From positions 1 to 14,919 of the forward strand of contig JANWHJ010000042.1 of the NCBI GenBank assembly GCA_025450475.1: a stretch of DNA of 14,919 bases, written 5' to 3'. How positions within the stretch are numbered: the first letter of the stretch is position 1; every line of letters starts with the position of its first letter. This stretch comes from Nitrososphaera sp. GTDB taxonomy: Archaea > Thermoproteota > Nitrososphaeria > Nitrososphaerales > Nitrososphaeraceae. The position numbers and the translations under genes were made by a program. The notes beneath the pieces were generated by a model. It had not been told where the DNA came from. It ran no database searches and saw nothing but the letters and a program-made list of their open reading frames with translations. Below are positions 5,662 through 12,506 of this stretch, piece by piece.

Positions 5662-6030
5662 TTGCAGGAGACAATTCTTATTGTTGACCAAAAGCCAAAC
5701 ACGGCGGCCCTAATGTCAGTCTACCTCCGCGCTGACGGGTTTTCCGTGAATCACACCTCCGACCCTTCCGAGGCGCTGAAATTTGCAAGCCAGATGAAAT
5801 ATAGGGTCGTCATCACCGACCTCGTGATGCGCGGTATGACCGGGCTCGATCTATACCGCGAAATTCGGTCGCACGACGGCGAGACCAAGTTCGTGTTTCT
5901 ACTCTCGGTGTCGAGTGAGGCGCTCCGGCTGATGGGGTCGCTTGACAGGGGCGATGTGATAAAAAAGGAGCCGCTGTCGATAAACGAAGTTATATGCAAG
6001 GTCAGAGCCGCGCTTAAGAATAGTCACTGA
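5662..6030 (+). CDS. Stand-alone response regulator receiver
   Basis: A 122-residue protein consisting only of a CheY-like receiver domain. It begins ETILIVDQKPNTAALMSVYL. The phosphoacceptor is D53 in VVITDLVMRGMTG; the switch Ser/Thr is in FLLSVSS, and the conserved Lys is in VIKKEPL. The N-terminal acidic pair that binds Mg2+ is reduced: only D9 remains, followed by Q10 where most receivers have a second Asp/Glu. No output domain is present, so it must act through a partner such as a histidine kinase, another regulator or a chemotaxis-like protein; none is in the window. The start is TTG 5662, with a TATA-like box about 32 bp upstream and an inverted repeat between. Its 3' end overlaps the convergent small gene by 17 bases. 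Confidence 0.88.
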   Translation: MQETILIVDQKPNTAALMSVYLRADGFSVNHTSDPSEALKFASQMKYRVVITDLVMRGMTGLDLYREIRSHDGETKFVFLLSVSSEALRLMGSLDRGDVIKKEPLSINEVICKVRAALKNSH

Positions 6031-6214
6031 ATATGCTGTTGATGTGCGACAACAGCTCGTTGCGAAGCTGGATTACCTTCCTGCGTTTTTCGCCGTCCAG
6101 ATCGGCCATGAGCAGCGCGTCAAGCCCCTCTACCAAATACTTTATGTTCGTCATTGTCAACAGATTCCTCTCCTCTTCTTGATTCTTGCCAGCCAATGCC
6201 CCTACACCTATCAA
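6014..6214 (-). CDS. Small helical protein of unknown function
   Basis: A frame of up to 66 residues, whose likely folded part is NIKYLVEGLDALLMADLDG followed by EKRRKVIQLRNELLSHINSI. These are two amphipathic helices with a charged turn, which could form a small helical hairpin or coiled coil. The start is uncertain. TTG 6214 gives 66 residues. ATG 6154 gives 46 and has a purine-rich GAGGAGAGG stretch just upstream that could serve as a ribosome binding site; the residues before it look less conserved in character. A TATA-like CTTAATAAC lies near 6226-6234 on the minus strand. It overlaps the convergent response-regulator gene by 17 bases. I do not recognise the family; whether it is expressed rests on its helix pattern and promoter. 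Confidence 0.5.
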   Translation of the reverse strand: MIGVGALAGKNQEEERNLLTMTNIKYLVEGLDALLMADLDGEKRRKVIQLRNELLSHINSIFSDYS

Positions 6215-6260
6215 TGAGGCTGCTTGTTATTAAGAACGGCGGAAGTCTTGAACAGAAAAT

Positions 6261-6269
6261 AGTAATATC
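6261..6269 (+). promoter_or_regulatory. TATA-like box of the HTH-cyclase gene
   Basis: AGTAATATC is centred 26 bp before ATG 6291, consistent with a leaderless transcript. A GTTAAC palindrome (6271-6276) lies between box and start, the same hexamer that is repeated in the origin region. Confidence 0.5.
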
Positions 6270-6290
6270 TGTTAACTGTAATTTTGCCTT

Positions 6291-7196
6291 ATGGTCGAAA
6301 GCCAGCAGACCACCATAATCAACCTACACAACTCGGGCTTGCCGCCGGAGACAATTGCGCTCCAGCTGGACATCTCCTTGGCAGAGGTCAACAAGGCTAT
6401 CGCGGCTGCCGAAGGAAAATCGGCTATGGAGGCGTCGCCGTCGCTGGCGTCGTTCTACCTCGACGCCGTGGTCGACCTCGACCAGGCCATCAAGATGGCC
6501 CAGCAGAGAGTGTGGAAAGCTCTCAAGGTGGAGAATAGGTTCGACATTTCAAGAGAGGAAACAGATGAGGTATTGGCAAAGCTTGTCAAGTCAAAAGTGA
6601 TGCTCGTGATACTCCACATCGATCTTGTCGGTTCAACCAGAATATCATCGACTCTGCCGGCCGACCGGCTCGCAGCCATCATACAGGCGTTCACACAGGA
6701 AATGTCGATCATGATCACGGCCTACGGTGGCTATGTGCTAAAATACGTCGGCGACGCGATACTGGCGTTTTTTCTAGCCAGGGACGACGCATACCTGCCA
6801 TGCATCAATGCTGTCAACTGCGCCCGGTCGATGATAAAGATAGTGCGTGAAGGGATAAACCCCATCTTGAACCAGTACGACTACCCGGAGATGAACGTGC
6901 GCGTCGGGATCGACCTTGGCGAAAATGTCGTCGTGCAGTACGGGTGGGACATCTTCAATATCGCCGGCAAGAAATTGAAAATGCCGCACTATGACATCCT
7001 CGGATACACGATCAACATTGCGACGAAAATGACTGCGCTTGCAAAGCCGGACCAGATCGTGGTGGGCCAGATGGTCTTAGATGTACTTGACCATCGACAG
7101 AAAGCTACATTCCACCCCCTGCAGGTAAGCCACGAAGTATGGAACTATGTGAGCGACTATTCGCGCGGCATCTACCCACTCTATGGCACTGCCTGA
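6291..7196 (+). CDS. HTH-class III adenylate cyclase fusion
   Basis: A 301-residue soluble protein. Residues about 5-42 fit a helix-turn-helix of the sigma-region-4/transposase type (TIINLHNSGLPPETIALQLD, then LAEVNKAIAAAEG). Residues 50-100 form a charged helical linker. Residues about 103-285 are a class III nucleotidyl cyclase domain: first metal Asp D111 in HIDLVGST, K151 and second metal Asp D155 in KYVGDAILAFF, D235 and N242 in YDILGYTINIA. K151 with D235 is the pair that selects ATP, so cAMP is the expected product. The transition-state Arg, normally four residues after the Asn, is Lys here (K246), which may lower activity. No receptor or membrane segment is seen, so the HTH might be the sensor or target it to DNA. 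The final 20 residues show no known motif. Confidence 0.88.
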   Translation: MVESQQTTIINLHNSGLPPETIALQLDISLAEVNKAIAAAEGKSAMEASPSLASFYLDAVVDLDQAIKMAQQRVWKALKVENRFDISREETDEVLAKLVKSKVMLVILHIDLVGSTRISSTLPADRLAAIIQAFTQEMSIMITAYGGYVLKYVGDAILAFFLARDDAYLPCINAVNCARSMIKIVREGINPILNQYDYPEMNVRVGIDLGENVVVQYGWDIFNIAGKKLKMPHYDILGYTINIATKMTALAKPDQIVVGQMVLDVLDHRQKATFHPLQVSHEVWNYVSDYSRGIYPLYGTA

Positions 7197-7210
7197 GGGG
7201 AGCGATCCAG

Positions 7211-7221
7211 TAAATATATAT
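7211..7221 (+). promoter_or_regulatory. Strong TATA box of tfe
   Basis: TAAATATATAT is the best TATA-like element in the window, with its centre 34 bp before ATG 7250, implying a leader of about eight bases. An ATG at 7231 in another frame would then lie before the transcript start and can be ignored. Confidence 0.65.
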
Positions 7222-7249
7222 CTCAAAAACATGCTATCAGGATTGCCAA

Positions 7250-7768
7250 ATGCGCTCTATCGAATATGAGGATTCTTTTGTCAAAATTGCAGGCCTTATT
7301 GGCGGCGAGGAATACGTCAAGGTGGCCCGTGCCCTCTTAAACACCGAAGATGTCACCGACGAGGAGATTGCGAGCGCGACCGGACTAAAGATAAACATTG
7401 TTCGGAAGGTGCTGTACGACATGTTTGGAAAGGCGCTGATAACCGGCATTCGGGTAAAGGACGAAAAGAAGGGCTGGTTCGTCTACCGCTGGCGGGCAAA
7501 GCAGGACCAGGTAGATAATTTCATCGAAAACCAGAAGAAAAAGATCCTTGATCGATTGCACAAGCGTCTAGACCACGAAGAGTCGACCGAGTTCTACCAC
7601 TGCGGAAACCACGATTGTCCCCGAGTAAAATTCGACGCGGCGGTTGAACAGTTTTTCAAGTGCCCTAATTGCAAGGGGCCACTCAACATGGTCGATAATA
7701 CGAAGGTCAAGGAAGCGCTGCGGTACAAGATCGACCAGATAACTACCGATATTTCTTCAAAGAAATAA
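7250..7768 (+). CDS. tfe: Transcription initiation factor E, alpha subunit
   Basis: A 172-residue protein of the usual TFE-alpha size. Residues about 10-85 form the extended winged helix (EEYVKVARALLNTEDVTDEE, with the wing segment GWFVYRWRA). Residues 85-110 are the charged linker helix. Residues 116-145 form a zinc ribbon with C118, C123, C138 and C141. TFE joins TBP, TFB and RNA polymerase at the promoter and helps melt DNA, acting on the polymerase clamp. The first knuckle has four residues between cysteines (CGNHDC) instead of the two common in euryarchaeal TFE. No beta-subunit gene is next to it. The gene stands alone between the cyclase and the XRE-type regulator, with its own strong TATA box. 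Confidence 0.95.
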   Translation: MRSIEYEDSFVKIAGLIGGEEYVKVARALLNTEDVTDEEIASATGLKINIVRKVLYDMFGKALITGIRVKDEKKGWFVYRWRAKQDQVDNFIENQKKKILDRLHKRLDHEESTEFYHCGNHDCPRVKFDAAVEQFFKCPNCKGPLNMVDNTKVKEALRYKIDQITTDISSKK

Positions 7769-7836
7769 CCAACAATACAACTTGTATACCTGCACCGGCC
7801 TGGCAGTACTCCATCCGCAAACATCCTTATTTAATC

Positions 7837-8307
7837 GTGGCAGACCTGCCTAATGTACTGAGGCAGTCTGGAGTAGAGCCCACATCTTGTTATCTTGAGC
7901 GTGAGTGGCTTCTTGATCCATTCGCGGGCAACAATAGTGAATCTATCTATTATCAGAATAATCTTTTTATTCCCCGTAAGGGCGTTCGTCTACGTTTGTC
8001 TACTAACATTAATACCGGCGCCGAATTGACATGGATCGCCGGCTCTGTAGTATTGAGCGATAATCCACCCCAGCAGCTGAAATACTGGAGGAAAAAATTC
8101 GGGGTAAAGCAAGCTGACCTTGCCAGAAAGATGGACATCACCCCGTCCGTCCTGAGCGACTATGAGAAGGGACGCAGGCCATCACCCGGAGTCAATTTTA
8201 TTAAGCGCTATTTAGTCGCGCTCTACGAGCTGGCCAAGTCAAACGGCAAGGCTATGGAGGAAATGGCAACGTCGCCGGTCGCCAATGTGCATATAAACCA
8301 GCCCTGA
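7837..8307 (+). CDS. XRE/Cro-type archaeal transcription regulator
   Basis: A 156-residue protein starting at GTG 7837 (MADLPNVLRQSGVEPTSCYL). The first 75 residues form a beta-rich domain containing FIPRKGVRLRLSTNINTGAE. Residues about 78-134 are a Cro/C1-type helix-turn-helix: QLKYWRKKFGVKQADLARKM, then DITPSVLSDYEKGRRPSPG. This arrangement occurs in archaeal regulators of the COG1709-like type, whose targets are unknown. The GTG start is preferred because the MADLP opening is what I expect for the family. The closest TATA-like element (CTTATTTAATC, centre about 7829) is too near to it, so the start or promoter may be elsewhere. Codons in the N-terminal half (several CGT, TCT and ATT) look less GC-rich in third position than those of the HTH half. 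Confidence 0.82.
   Translation: MADLPNVLRQSGVEPTSCYLEREWLLDPFAGNNSESIYYQNNLFIPRKGVRLRLSTNINTGAELTWIAGSVVLSDNPPQQLKYWRKKFGVKQADLARKMDITPSVLSDYEKGRRPSPGVNFIKRYLVALYELAKSNGKAMEEMATSPVANVHINQP
8290..8298 (+). promoter_or_regulatory. TATA-like box of the tautomerase gene
   Basis: GCATATAAA lies inside the last codons of the XRE gene, with its centre about 25 bp before ATG 8319, consistent with leaderless transcription of the small gene. Confidence 0.5.
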
Positions 8308-8318
8308 AGATAAACTAT

Positions 8319-8495
8319 ATGCCTCTTATTCTAGTGTCATTGTATCCCGGCAGGACCAAAGAGCAAAAGGACGAGTTTGCAAAATCAGTTACCGACGCGG
8401 CCGTCCAGATCTTGAAGACAAAGCCCGAGCATGTCATAGTGGTGTATGATGAAAAGCCAAAGGAAAACTGGTTTCAGTCTGGCAAGTCCCTCTAG
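8319..8495 (+). CDS. 4-Oxalocrotonate tautomerase family protein
   Basis: A 58-residue protein beginning M-P-L-I-L-V-S-L-Y-P-G-R. Removal of Met exposes the catalytic N-terminal proline (P2) of the tautomerase superfamily. The rest follows the small 4-OT subunit: GRTKEQKDEFAKSVTDAA (helix), EHVIVVYDEKPKENW (strand and turn), ending QSGKSL. Such 60-residue subunits form hexamers and catalyse keto-enol proton transfer or related promiscuous reactions. The physiological substrate is unknown. The gene starts 12 bases after the XRE stop. After its TAG the same frame stays open for 14 more codons (DMHDPNYPESNSCE), so an ancestral longer form or a 3' readthrough is possible. The short length made it easy to overlook, but the family match is clear. 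Confidence 0.85.
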   Translation: MPLILVSLYPGRTKEQKDEFAKSVTDAAVQILKTKPEHVIVVYDEKPKENWFQSGKSL

Positions 8496-8595
8496 GACAT
8501 GCACGATCCCAACTACCCGGAGTCCAATTCATGCGAGTAGGACGATGCGATTGATACATTTCATCTCTTACGACCTGTCAGAACAGGAGATATGA

Positions 8596-8684
8596 GAGGG
8601 GCTGCAAAGAAAGTAGTACGCTCCCTGTGATCGCAGGGCTAACTTCTTCTGGCAATTTCCCTTGTGATTCGATGCCCTCGACCT
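8596..8684 (+). other. Possible structured RNA element in the 8496-8747 intergenic region
   Basis: The spacer between the tautomerase and the nitroreductase has no credible gene. On the plus strand it can fold: CCCTG (8623-8627) pairs with CAGGG (8634-8638); AAGAAAGTAG (8607-8616) pairs with CTAACTTCTT (8639-8648) with one bulge on each side; GAGGGGC near 8596 can pair with GCCCTC near 8674. A second short hairpin, CCTGT-CAGA-ACAGG, is at 8574-8587. A tRNA was considered but no T-arm fits. This is inference from hand pairing. Confidence 0.3.
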
Positions 8685-8708
8685 TGCTACAAAAAGCCTA
8701 AGGGCGAA

Positions 8709-8718
8709 ACTTTATGAC
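8709..8718 (+). promoter_or_regulatory. TATA-like box of the nitroreductase gene
   Basis: ACTTTATGAC is centred 34 bp before ATG 8748, implying a leader of about eight bases. Confidence 0.4.
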
Positions 8719-8747
8719 ATTTGCTGCACAACCCTAGTTGAAGAAGA

Positions 8748-9254
8748 ATGGATATTTTTGAAGGCATATCGACAAAGCTTGACGTAAGGGAATTCCGCCC
8801 CGAAGCGGTTCCGTCTGAAACAAAACAAAGCGTTCTCGAAGCTGCTAGGATGACAGGCACCGGCCTCAATACCCAGCACTGGCGATTCATTTTGGTAGAA
8901 GGCAGGGATCATCTTAGGAAACTTGCCGAAGACAGCACAAGCGGAATGTGGGTTGAAGGCGCAGGCTTTGCAATCATTGTGCTGACTAATCCGAAATACA
9001 GTTTCCATTTGATTGACGCGGGAAGGGTGGCACAGAACATGCAGCTAGCCGCGTGGAATCGCGGAGTGGCTTCCGGCCTGTTTACGGGCATAAGAGAAAA
9101 GGAACTCCGCAACGACTTTGGAATTCCAAAAGAACTGAATGTCACGATAGTAGTGGGTTTCGGGTATCCTGCAAGGAAATTGACTGACGGGAAAAAGAAC
9201 CGCGTGCCGCTTGGCCAGTTGGTTTACTATGGCAAATACGGCACTACCGCGTGA
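8748..9254 (+). CDS. Nitroreductase-family flavoprotein
   Basis: A 168-residue protein, short but typical for the minimal nitroreductase fold. The N-terminus has LDVREFRPEAVP (R14 is the usual FMN phosphate contact). LEAARMTGTGLNTQHWRFIL contains the N-x-Q-x-W motif (N41, Q43, W45) for FMN, and the C-terminal part has VVGFGYPARK. These enzymes are homodimers that use FMN and NAD(P)H to reduce nitro groups, quinones or related acceptors. The true substrate cannot be told from sequence. The next gene, a nitrilase-family hydrolase, starts 69 bp downstream with its own TATA box, so they are neighbours in the same direction rather than a tight operon. Confidence 0.9.
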   Translation: MDIFEGISTKLDVREFRPEAVPSETKQSVLEAARMTGTGLNTQHWRFILVEGRDHLRKLAEDSTSGMWVEGAGFAIIVLTNPKYSFHLIDAGRVAQNMQLAAWNRGVASGLFTGIREKELRNDFGIPKELNVTIVVGFGYPARKLTDGKKNRVPLGQLVYYGKYGTTA

Positions 9255-9290
9255 GGCATTTTGATTGCTAGCTGTGCACCAAGAGCAAAC

Positions 9291-9299
9291 TATTTCTAT
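9291..9299 (+). promoter_or_regulatory. TATA-like box that decides the nitrilase start
   Basis: TATTTCTAT is centred about 28 bp before TTG 9324. It lies inside the longer frame that begins at TTG 9261, which argues that the first 21 codons of that frame are not translated. Confidence 0.5.
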
Positions 9300-9323
9300 T
9301 TTTGTCGTCTTCCTCTGCACTGC

Positions 9324-10130
9324 TTGAAGAGAATTGCCTTGGTGCAGATGCGTTCATCGGAGGACAAGCGCGAGAACCTGAAGAAATCTATTGATTTTAT
9401 CGCCGAAGCCGCGAGCAAGGGAGCAGACCTAATCTGCTTTCCAGAGTTCCAGATGGCATTTTCGCCAAGCAGCCAATCAGCGGCGCAGCTGGCCGACGTC
9501 GCCGAGACGATCAGGGGCAATTTTGTGTCAGAGCTTGCCTCGGCTGCAATGAAAAACAAGATCGGGATCATCGCGGCAATCTATGAGAGCAGAGGCAAAT
9601 CCAAACGCGTTTACGACACTGCGGTCATGATCAGCTCCGACGGAAAAGTGTCATCCGTCTACCGCAAACTACACCTGTACAACGCGCTCGGCTTCAAGGA
9701 ATCTGCAAAACTGGTGCCCGGCAAGAGAATCGTCATGCCTGCAAAGACAAATGCCGGCAGCGTCGGCATGATGATCTGCTATGACTTGCGTTTCCCCGAA
9801 TTATCAAGGATATTGACAGTCAACGGCGCGCTCGTGCTCGTCGTGCCCTCTGCTTGGGTCGCCGGCGAAATGAAGGAGGAGCACTGGCAGACAATGATAA
9901 AGGCGAGAGCAATCGAGAACGGCTCGTATGTAGTCGCGCCGGACCAGCAGGGCAACATCTATTGCGGCAGGAGCATGGCAGTCGACCCCTTCGGGGTGGT
10001 GCTGGTTGACATGGGCCAGCGGGAGGGCGTCGAGGTAGTCGACATCGACAAATCGCGCGTGCGAAATGTCAGGAAATCATTACCGCTGCTGAAGAACCGC
10101 AGAACGGATATCTACAAGTTGTCATACTGA
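9324..10130 (+). CDS. Nitrilase-superfamily carbon-nitrogen hydrolase
   Basis: A 268-residue protein from TTG 9324, beginning KRIALVQMRSSEDKRENLKK as nitrilase-superfamily proteins do. The catalytic triad is clear: E41 in CFPEFQM, K115 in YRKLHLYNA and C152 in MICYDLRFPEL. The fold is the alpha-beta-beta-alpha sandwich, probably dimeric or larger. The family hydrolyses amides or nitriles; archaeal members of this type are most often compared with omega-amidase/Nit enzymes that cleave alpha-keto acid amides or deaminated glutathione. The exact substrate is not evident. The frame extends upstream to TTG 9261, but those 21 residues are Cys- and Phe-rich, unlike the family, and contain the probable TATA box. 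The last 19 bases overlap a convergent miniprotein gene. Confidence 0.9.
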   Translation: MKRIALVQMRSSEDKRENLKKSIDFIAEAASKGADLICFPEFQMAFSPSSQSAAQLADVAETIRGNFVSELASAAMKNKIGIIAAIYESRGKSKRVYDTAVMISSDGKVSSVYRKLHLYNALGFKESAKLVPGKRIVMPAKTNAGSVGMMICYDLRFPELSRILTVNGALVLVVPSAWVAGEMKEEHWQTMIKARAIENGSYVVAPDQQGNIYCGRSMAVDPFGVVLVDMGQREGVEVVDIDKSRVRNVRKSLPLLKNRRTDIYKLSY

Positions 10131-10261
10131 CACGACAGTGCAAGATAATGGTTGGTGTGGAATGTCTCCCATTCGATCCTGCAGTCGTGCTTGTCAACCG
10201 GGCACGGGAACCTCTCCATACAGCATTCGCACATGTGCAAAGGGTCACTATATACCATCAT
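10112..10261 (-). CDS. Cys-rich miniprotein
   Basis: A 49-residue frame from ATG 10261 (or ATG 10258) to TAG 10112-10114, with six cysteines: C11, C13, C14, C20, C27 and C44. The core reads HMCECCMERFPCPVDKHDC, then RIEWETFHTNHYLALSC. Clustered Cys and His residues suggest a bound metal, most likely zinc. A TATA-like TTAATAAG on the minus strand (10285-10292) is centred about 27 bp upstream of the ATG, as for the other leaderless genes here, which is the main reason to believe it is expressed. It ends inside the 3' end of the nitrilase gene. I do not recognise a named family. Confidence 0.6.
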   Translation of the reverse strand: MMVYSDPLHMCECCMERFPCPVDKHDCRIEWETFHTNHYLALSCQYDNL

Positions 10262-10284
10262 GAATTGCAATAGGCGTCCGTTTG

Positions 10285-10292
10285 CTTATTAA
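10285..10292 (-). promoter_or_regulatory. TATA-like box of the Cys-rich miniprotein gene
   Basis: TTAATAAG on the minus strand is centred about 27 bp before ATG 10261. The 10131-10328 spacer has no competing gene on the plus strand. Confidence 0.5.
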
Positions 10293-10328
10293 GTAAGTTT
10301 TAATTCTAGCGAAGCTTGGTCATGACTA

Positions 10329-12368
10329 TTACTTCTTTCTTGACGGGCACTGCATGTTGATGCAGATTTTCCACTGTTTCGCCCTCCTTGCAAAAATTAC
10401 CCCGACAACAGGCCAGCCGCATTCAGGACAGGCCCTGCCGCCGGTCTTTATCAAACCTTTTTGCGGCAACGGTGCGGTGGCCTTGCAACCGACCAAATAG
10501 TTTGAGCAGCCTACAAAGCGCTTTCTTGTCTTGTACGACTTTATAATGCGCAGCTGCCCCCTCTTGCAGACCGGGCACGGGCCGATCGTCGCAGCCCTCT
10601 TGCTGTCTGCAGACACCGCGTCGCCTATCCGCGTTCCAATGTCGGCTTCTTTCTCCATGAACGACGCCAGCGACTCTATTAAATTGTCTACCGCCTGCTC
10701 GATCACAGAAACGCTGTCCGCGGACCTCTCCTCCACCAATTCCAACTGTTCCTCCATGGACCTTGTCAGACTGGTGGAGACTATGACCGGCATAAACTCT
10801 CTCATGGAGTCGATTATTGCAAAGCCGAGGTCGGCCGCCTCGATCCCGCTCTTCCCTGACGAGATATAGTTGCGCTTGAATAGAGTCGCAATGATGTCGG
10901 CCCTAGTAGCTTTTGTTCCGATTTTCTCATGCTCCATCCTTGCGAGTAGGCTCGCCTGGTTGTAGCGATAGGGAGGTTGAGTGAATTTCTCTTCCATCTC
11001 CACTCCTAGATTTCTTACCGCGTCGTCCTTGTGCAGCTCTGGCAGGTCGCGCTGCTCAAGCCTGACATATGGTTTGTAAAACACCATCCAGCCTTCGTAG
11101 ACAGGCATCTTGCCTTCCGCCTTGAAGGCGTGATGGTTCAAGTCGATCGAAATGTCTGTGTGCCGGCTGATCGCCGGATCACCGAACGTTGCAAGGAACC
11201 TTTTCACTATCAGGTCATAGACCTTGAATTCAAGGCCGCTCAGTTTCTGCCGCGGCGCGACGCCTGTTGGATAGATCGCGGGATGAGCAGGATCAGACAT
11301 TCGCCCATCACTTGGCATCAGGCAACCCTTTGAGAACACCATCGATGCCAGCCTGGTGTAGCTTTCGATTTTTGAAATACTGGAAATTATCTTGCTATAT
11401 CCAATTGACCGCGGCAATTTTTGGCTGGAAGTGCGTGGATATGAAATCAATGCATGTAGATACAGTTTCTCTGCTATCGCAAGCGTGTAGCCGGGGCTGA
11501 GTTTGAATAGCCTGTACGCTTCGCGCTGGAGGTCGCCGAGGTTAAACGGCGCCGGCGGCCTGAGCACCACTCGGTTTTCGATGACGCCGGCCAGAGTCCC
11601 GTCCATTCCCACGCAGGCATCCACTATTGATTTGGCTTCTAAAAGCGTTTCAACCTTTGGCTTCTCGTACTGCGCGAAAAATGTCTGATTGTTTTTTTCA
11701 AATTGCACCGCTATCGTCCAGTAAGGAACAGGGACGTGCAGCTTGATTTCTAATTCCCTATCGACTACAAACGCGAGAGTGGGCCCCTGCACCCTGCCTA
11801 TTGAGAGATTACGGTATTTGCTCGTGGACTTGAGCGATCTTGCTAATGCCCTTGACATGTTGACTCCGTAAATGAAGTCGAGCATGTGGCGCGACCGACC
11901 GGCTTCCGCAAGCCCACTATTTGATCTAGCCAGATTATCAAACGACTCCCTTATCTCCTCATCTGTCAGAGTCGAGAACTTGGCCCTCCGTGCCATTTCG
12001 TATTTGTTGCCGCACGCGTGCTGAAGTATGCTGTGGCCTATTACTTCGCCTTCCTGGTCATAGTCACACGCGTGCACAAAAGCCGACGCGCCCTTTGACA
12101 GTTCTGAAATGACCTTGATCGCCTTTGCCGCCCTCGGGTTGGCGACGGGCGTCCACTCTAGGTCAAGCACCGGGTACACGCTCCTGTTTTTTGTCGCGTC
12201 GGTCAACCCGTAGAGGTGGCCAAGCGCGGTGCACACCTTGTAATCTCGGCCATTGCTTGTCACGTCAAAAACAGAAATCCCGTTCGGTCTTGATTCCTTT
12301 GGATCGCCGAGCGCCTGCGCTATCCTTCTCGCGCCATCGGGCTTTTCGCAGACGACAAGCGTGTACAA
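10329..12368 (-). CDS. topA: Type IA DNA topoisomerase
   Basis: A 679-residue enzyme. The Toprim domain shows E8 in VVCEKPDGARRIAQAL and D102, D104, E106 in ACDYDQEGE. Next comes SIGRVQGPTLAFVVD (189-203), a typical type IA segment. The active-site tyrosine is Y310 in ALISYPRTSS with R312. The gate domains follow, with RMEHEKIGTKATRADIIATL. The last 85 residues carry two zinc ribbons: CPVC with GCSNYLVGC, and CPECG with CINMQC. It breaks one strand through a 5'-phosphotyrosine bond and relaxes or decatenates DNA. By length and tail it is the archaeal TopA/Top3-like form, not reverse gyrase, since no helicase domain is present. The start is TTG 12368: a TGA sits directly before it, and a TATA box lies 27 bp upstream. 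Confidence 0.95.
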   Translation of the reverse strand: MYTLVVCEKPDGARRIAQALGDPKESRPNGISVFDVTSNGRDYKVCTALGHLYGLTDATKNRSVYPVLDLEWTPVANPRAAKAIKVISELSKGASAFVHACDYDQEGEVIGHSILQHACGNKYEMARRAKFSTLTDEEIRESFDNLARSNSGLAEAGRSRHMLDFIYGVNMSRALARSLKSTSKYRNLSIGRVQGPTLAFVVDRELEIKLHVPVPYWTIAVQFEKNNQTFFAQYEKPKVETLLEAKSIVDACVGMDGTLAGVIENRVVLRPPAPFNLGDLQREAYRLFKLSPGYTLAIAEKLYLHALISYPRTSSQKLPRSIGYSKIISSISKIESYTRLASMVFSKGCLMPSDGRMSDPAHPAIYPTGVAPRQKLSGLEFKVYDLIVKRFLATFGDPAISRHTDISIDLNHHAFKAEGKMPVYEGWMVFYKPYVRLEQRDLPELHKDDAVRNLGVEMEEKFTQPPYRYNQASLLARMEHEKIGTKATRADIIATLFKRNYISSGKSGIEAADLGFAIIDSMREFMPVIVSTSLTRSMEEQLELVEERSADSVSVIEQAVDNLIESLASFMEKEADIGTRIGDAVSADSKRAATIGPCPVCKRGQLRIIKSYKTRKRFVGCSNYLVGCKATAPLPQKGLIKTGGRACPECGWPVVGVIFARRAKQWKICINMQCPSRKK

Positions 12369-12390
12369 TCACACAATCTTGTAATTTTGT

Positions 12391-12400
12391 GAATATTAAC
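12391..12400 (-). promoter_or_regulatory. TATA-like box of topA
   Basis: GTTAATATTC on the minus strand is centred about 27 bp before TTG 12368, consistent with a leaderless mRNA and confirming the TTG start. Confidence 0.55.
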
Positions 12401-12506
12401 CCGATCCTGTCTTGCGGTTTGAAGAATTGCGAACAAAAGCACGGTACGCAGAGCTAAAACGGTTCAAGGTAATAATTCATCAAAAGAGGAAGTATTGTAC
12501 CAATAG

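Noticed and set aside
6284..6600. Two alternative plus-strand frames over the start of the cyclase gene
   Set aside because: Their products are low-complexity Arg/Gly/Ser-rich out-of-frame translations of GC-rich codons; the cyclase frame has the catalytic motifs.
8596..8690. Possible tRNA in the spacer (a TTCGAT-like loop near 8670)
   Set aside because: The five-base T stem does not pair, no acceptor stem of seven pairs can be made, and no anticodon arm fits.
9261..9323. N-terminal extension of the nitrilase from TTG 9261
   Set aside because: The extra 21 residues are unlike the family, and the probable TATA box for TTG 9324 lies inside them.
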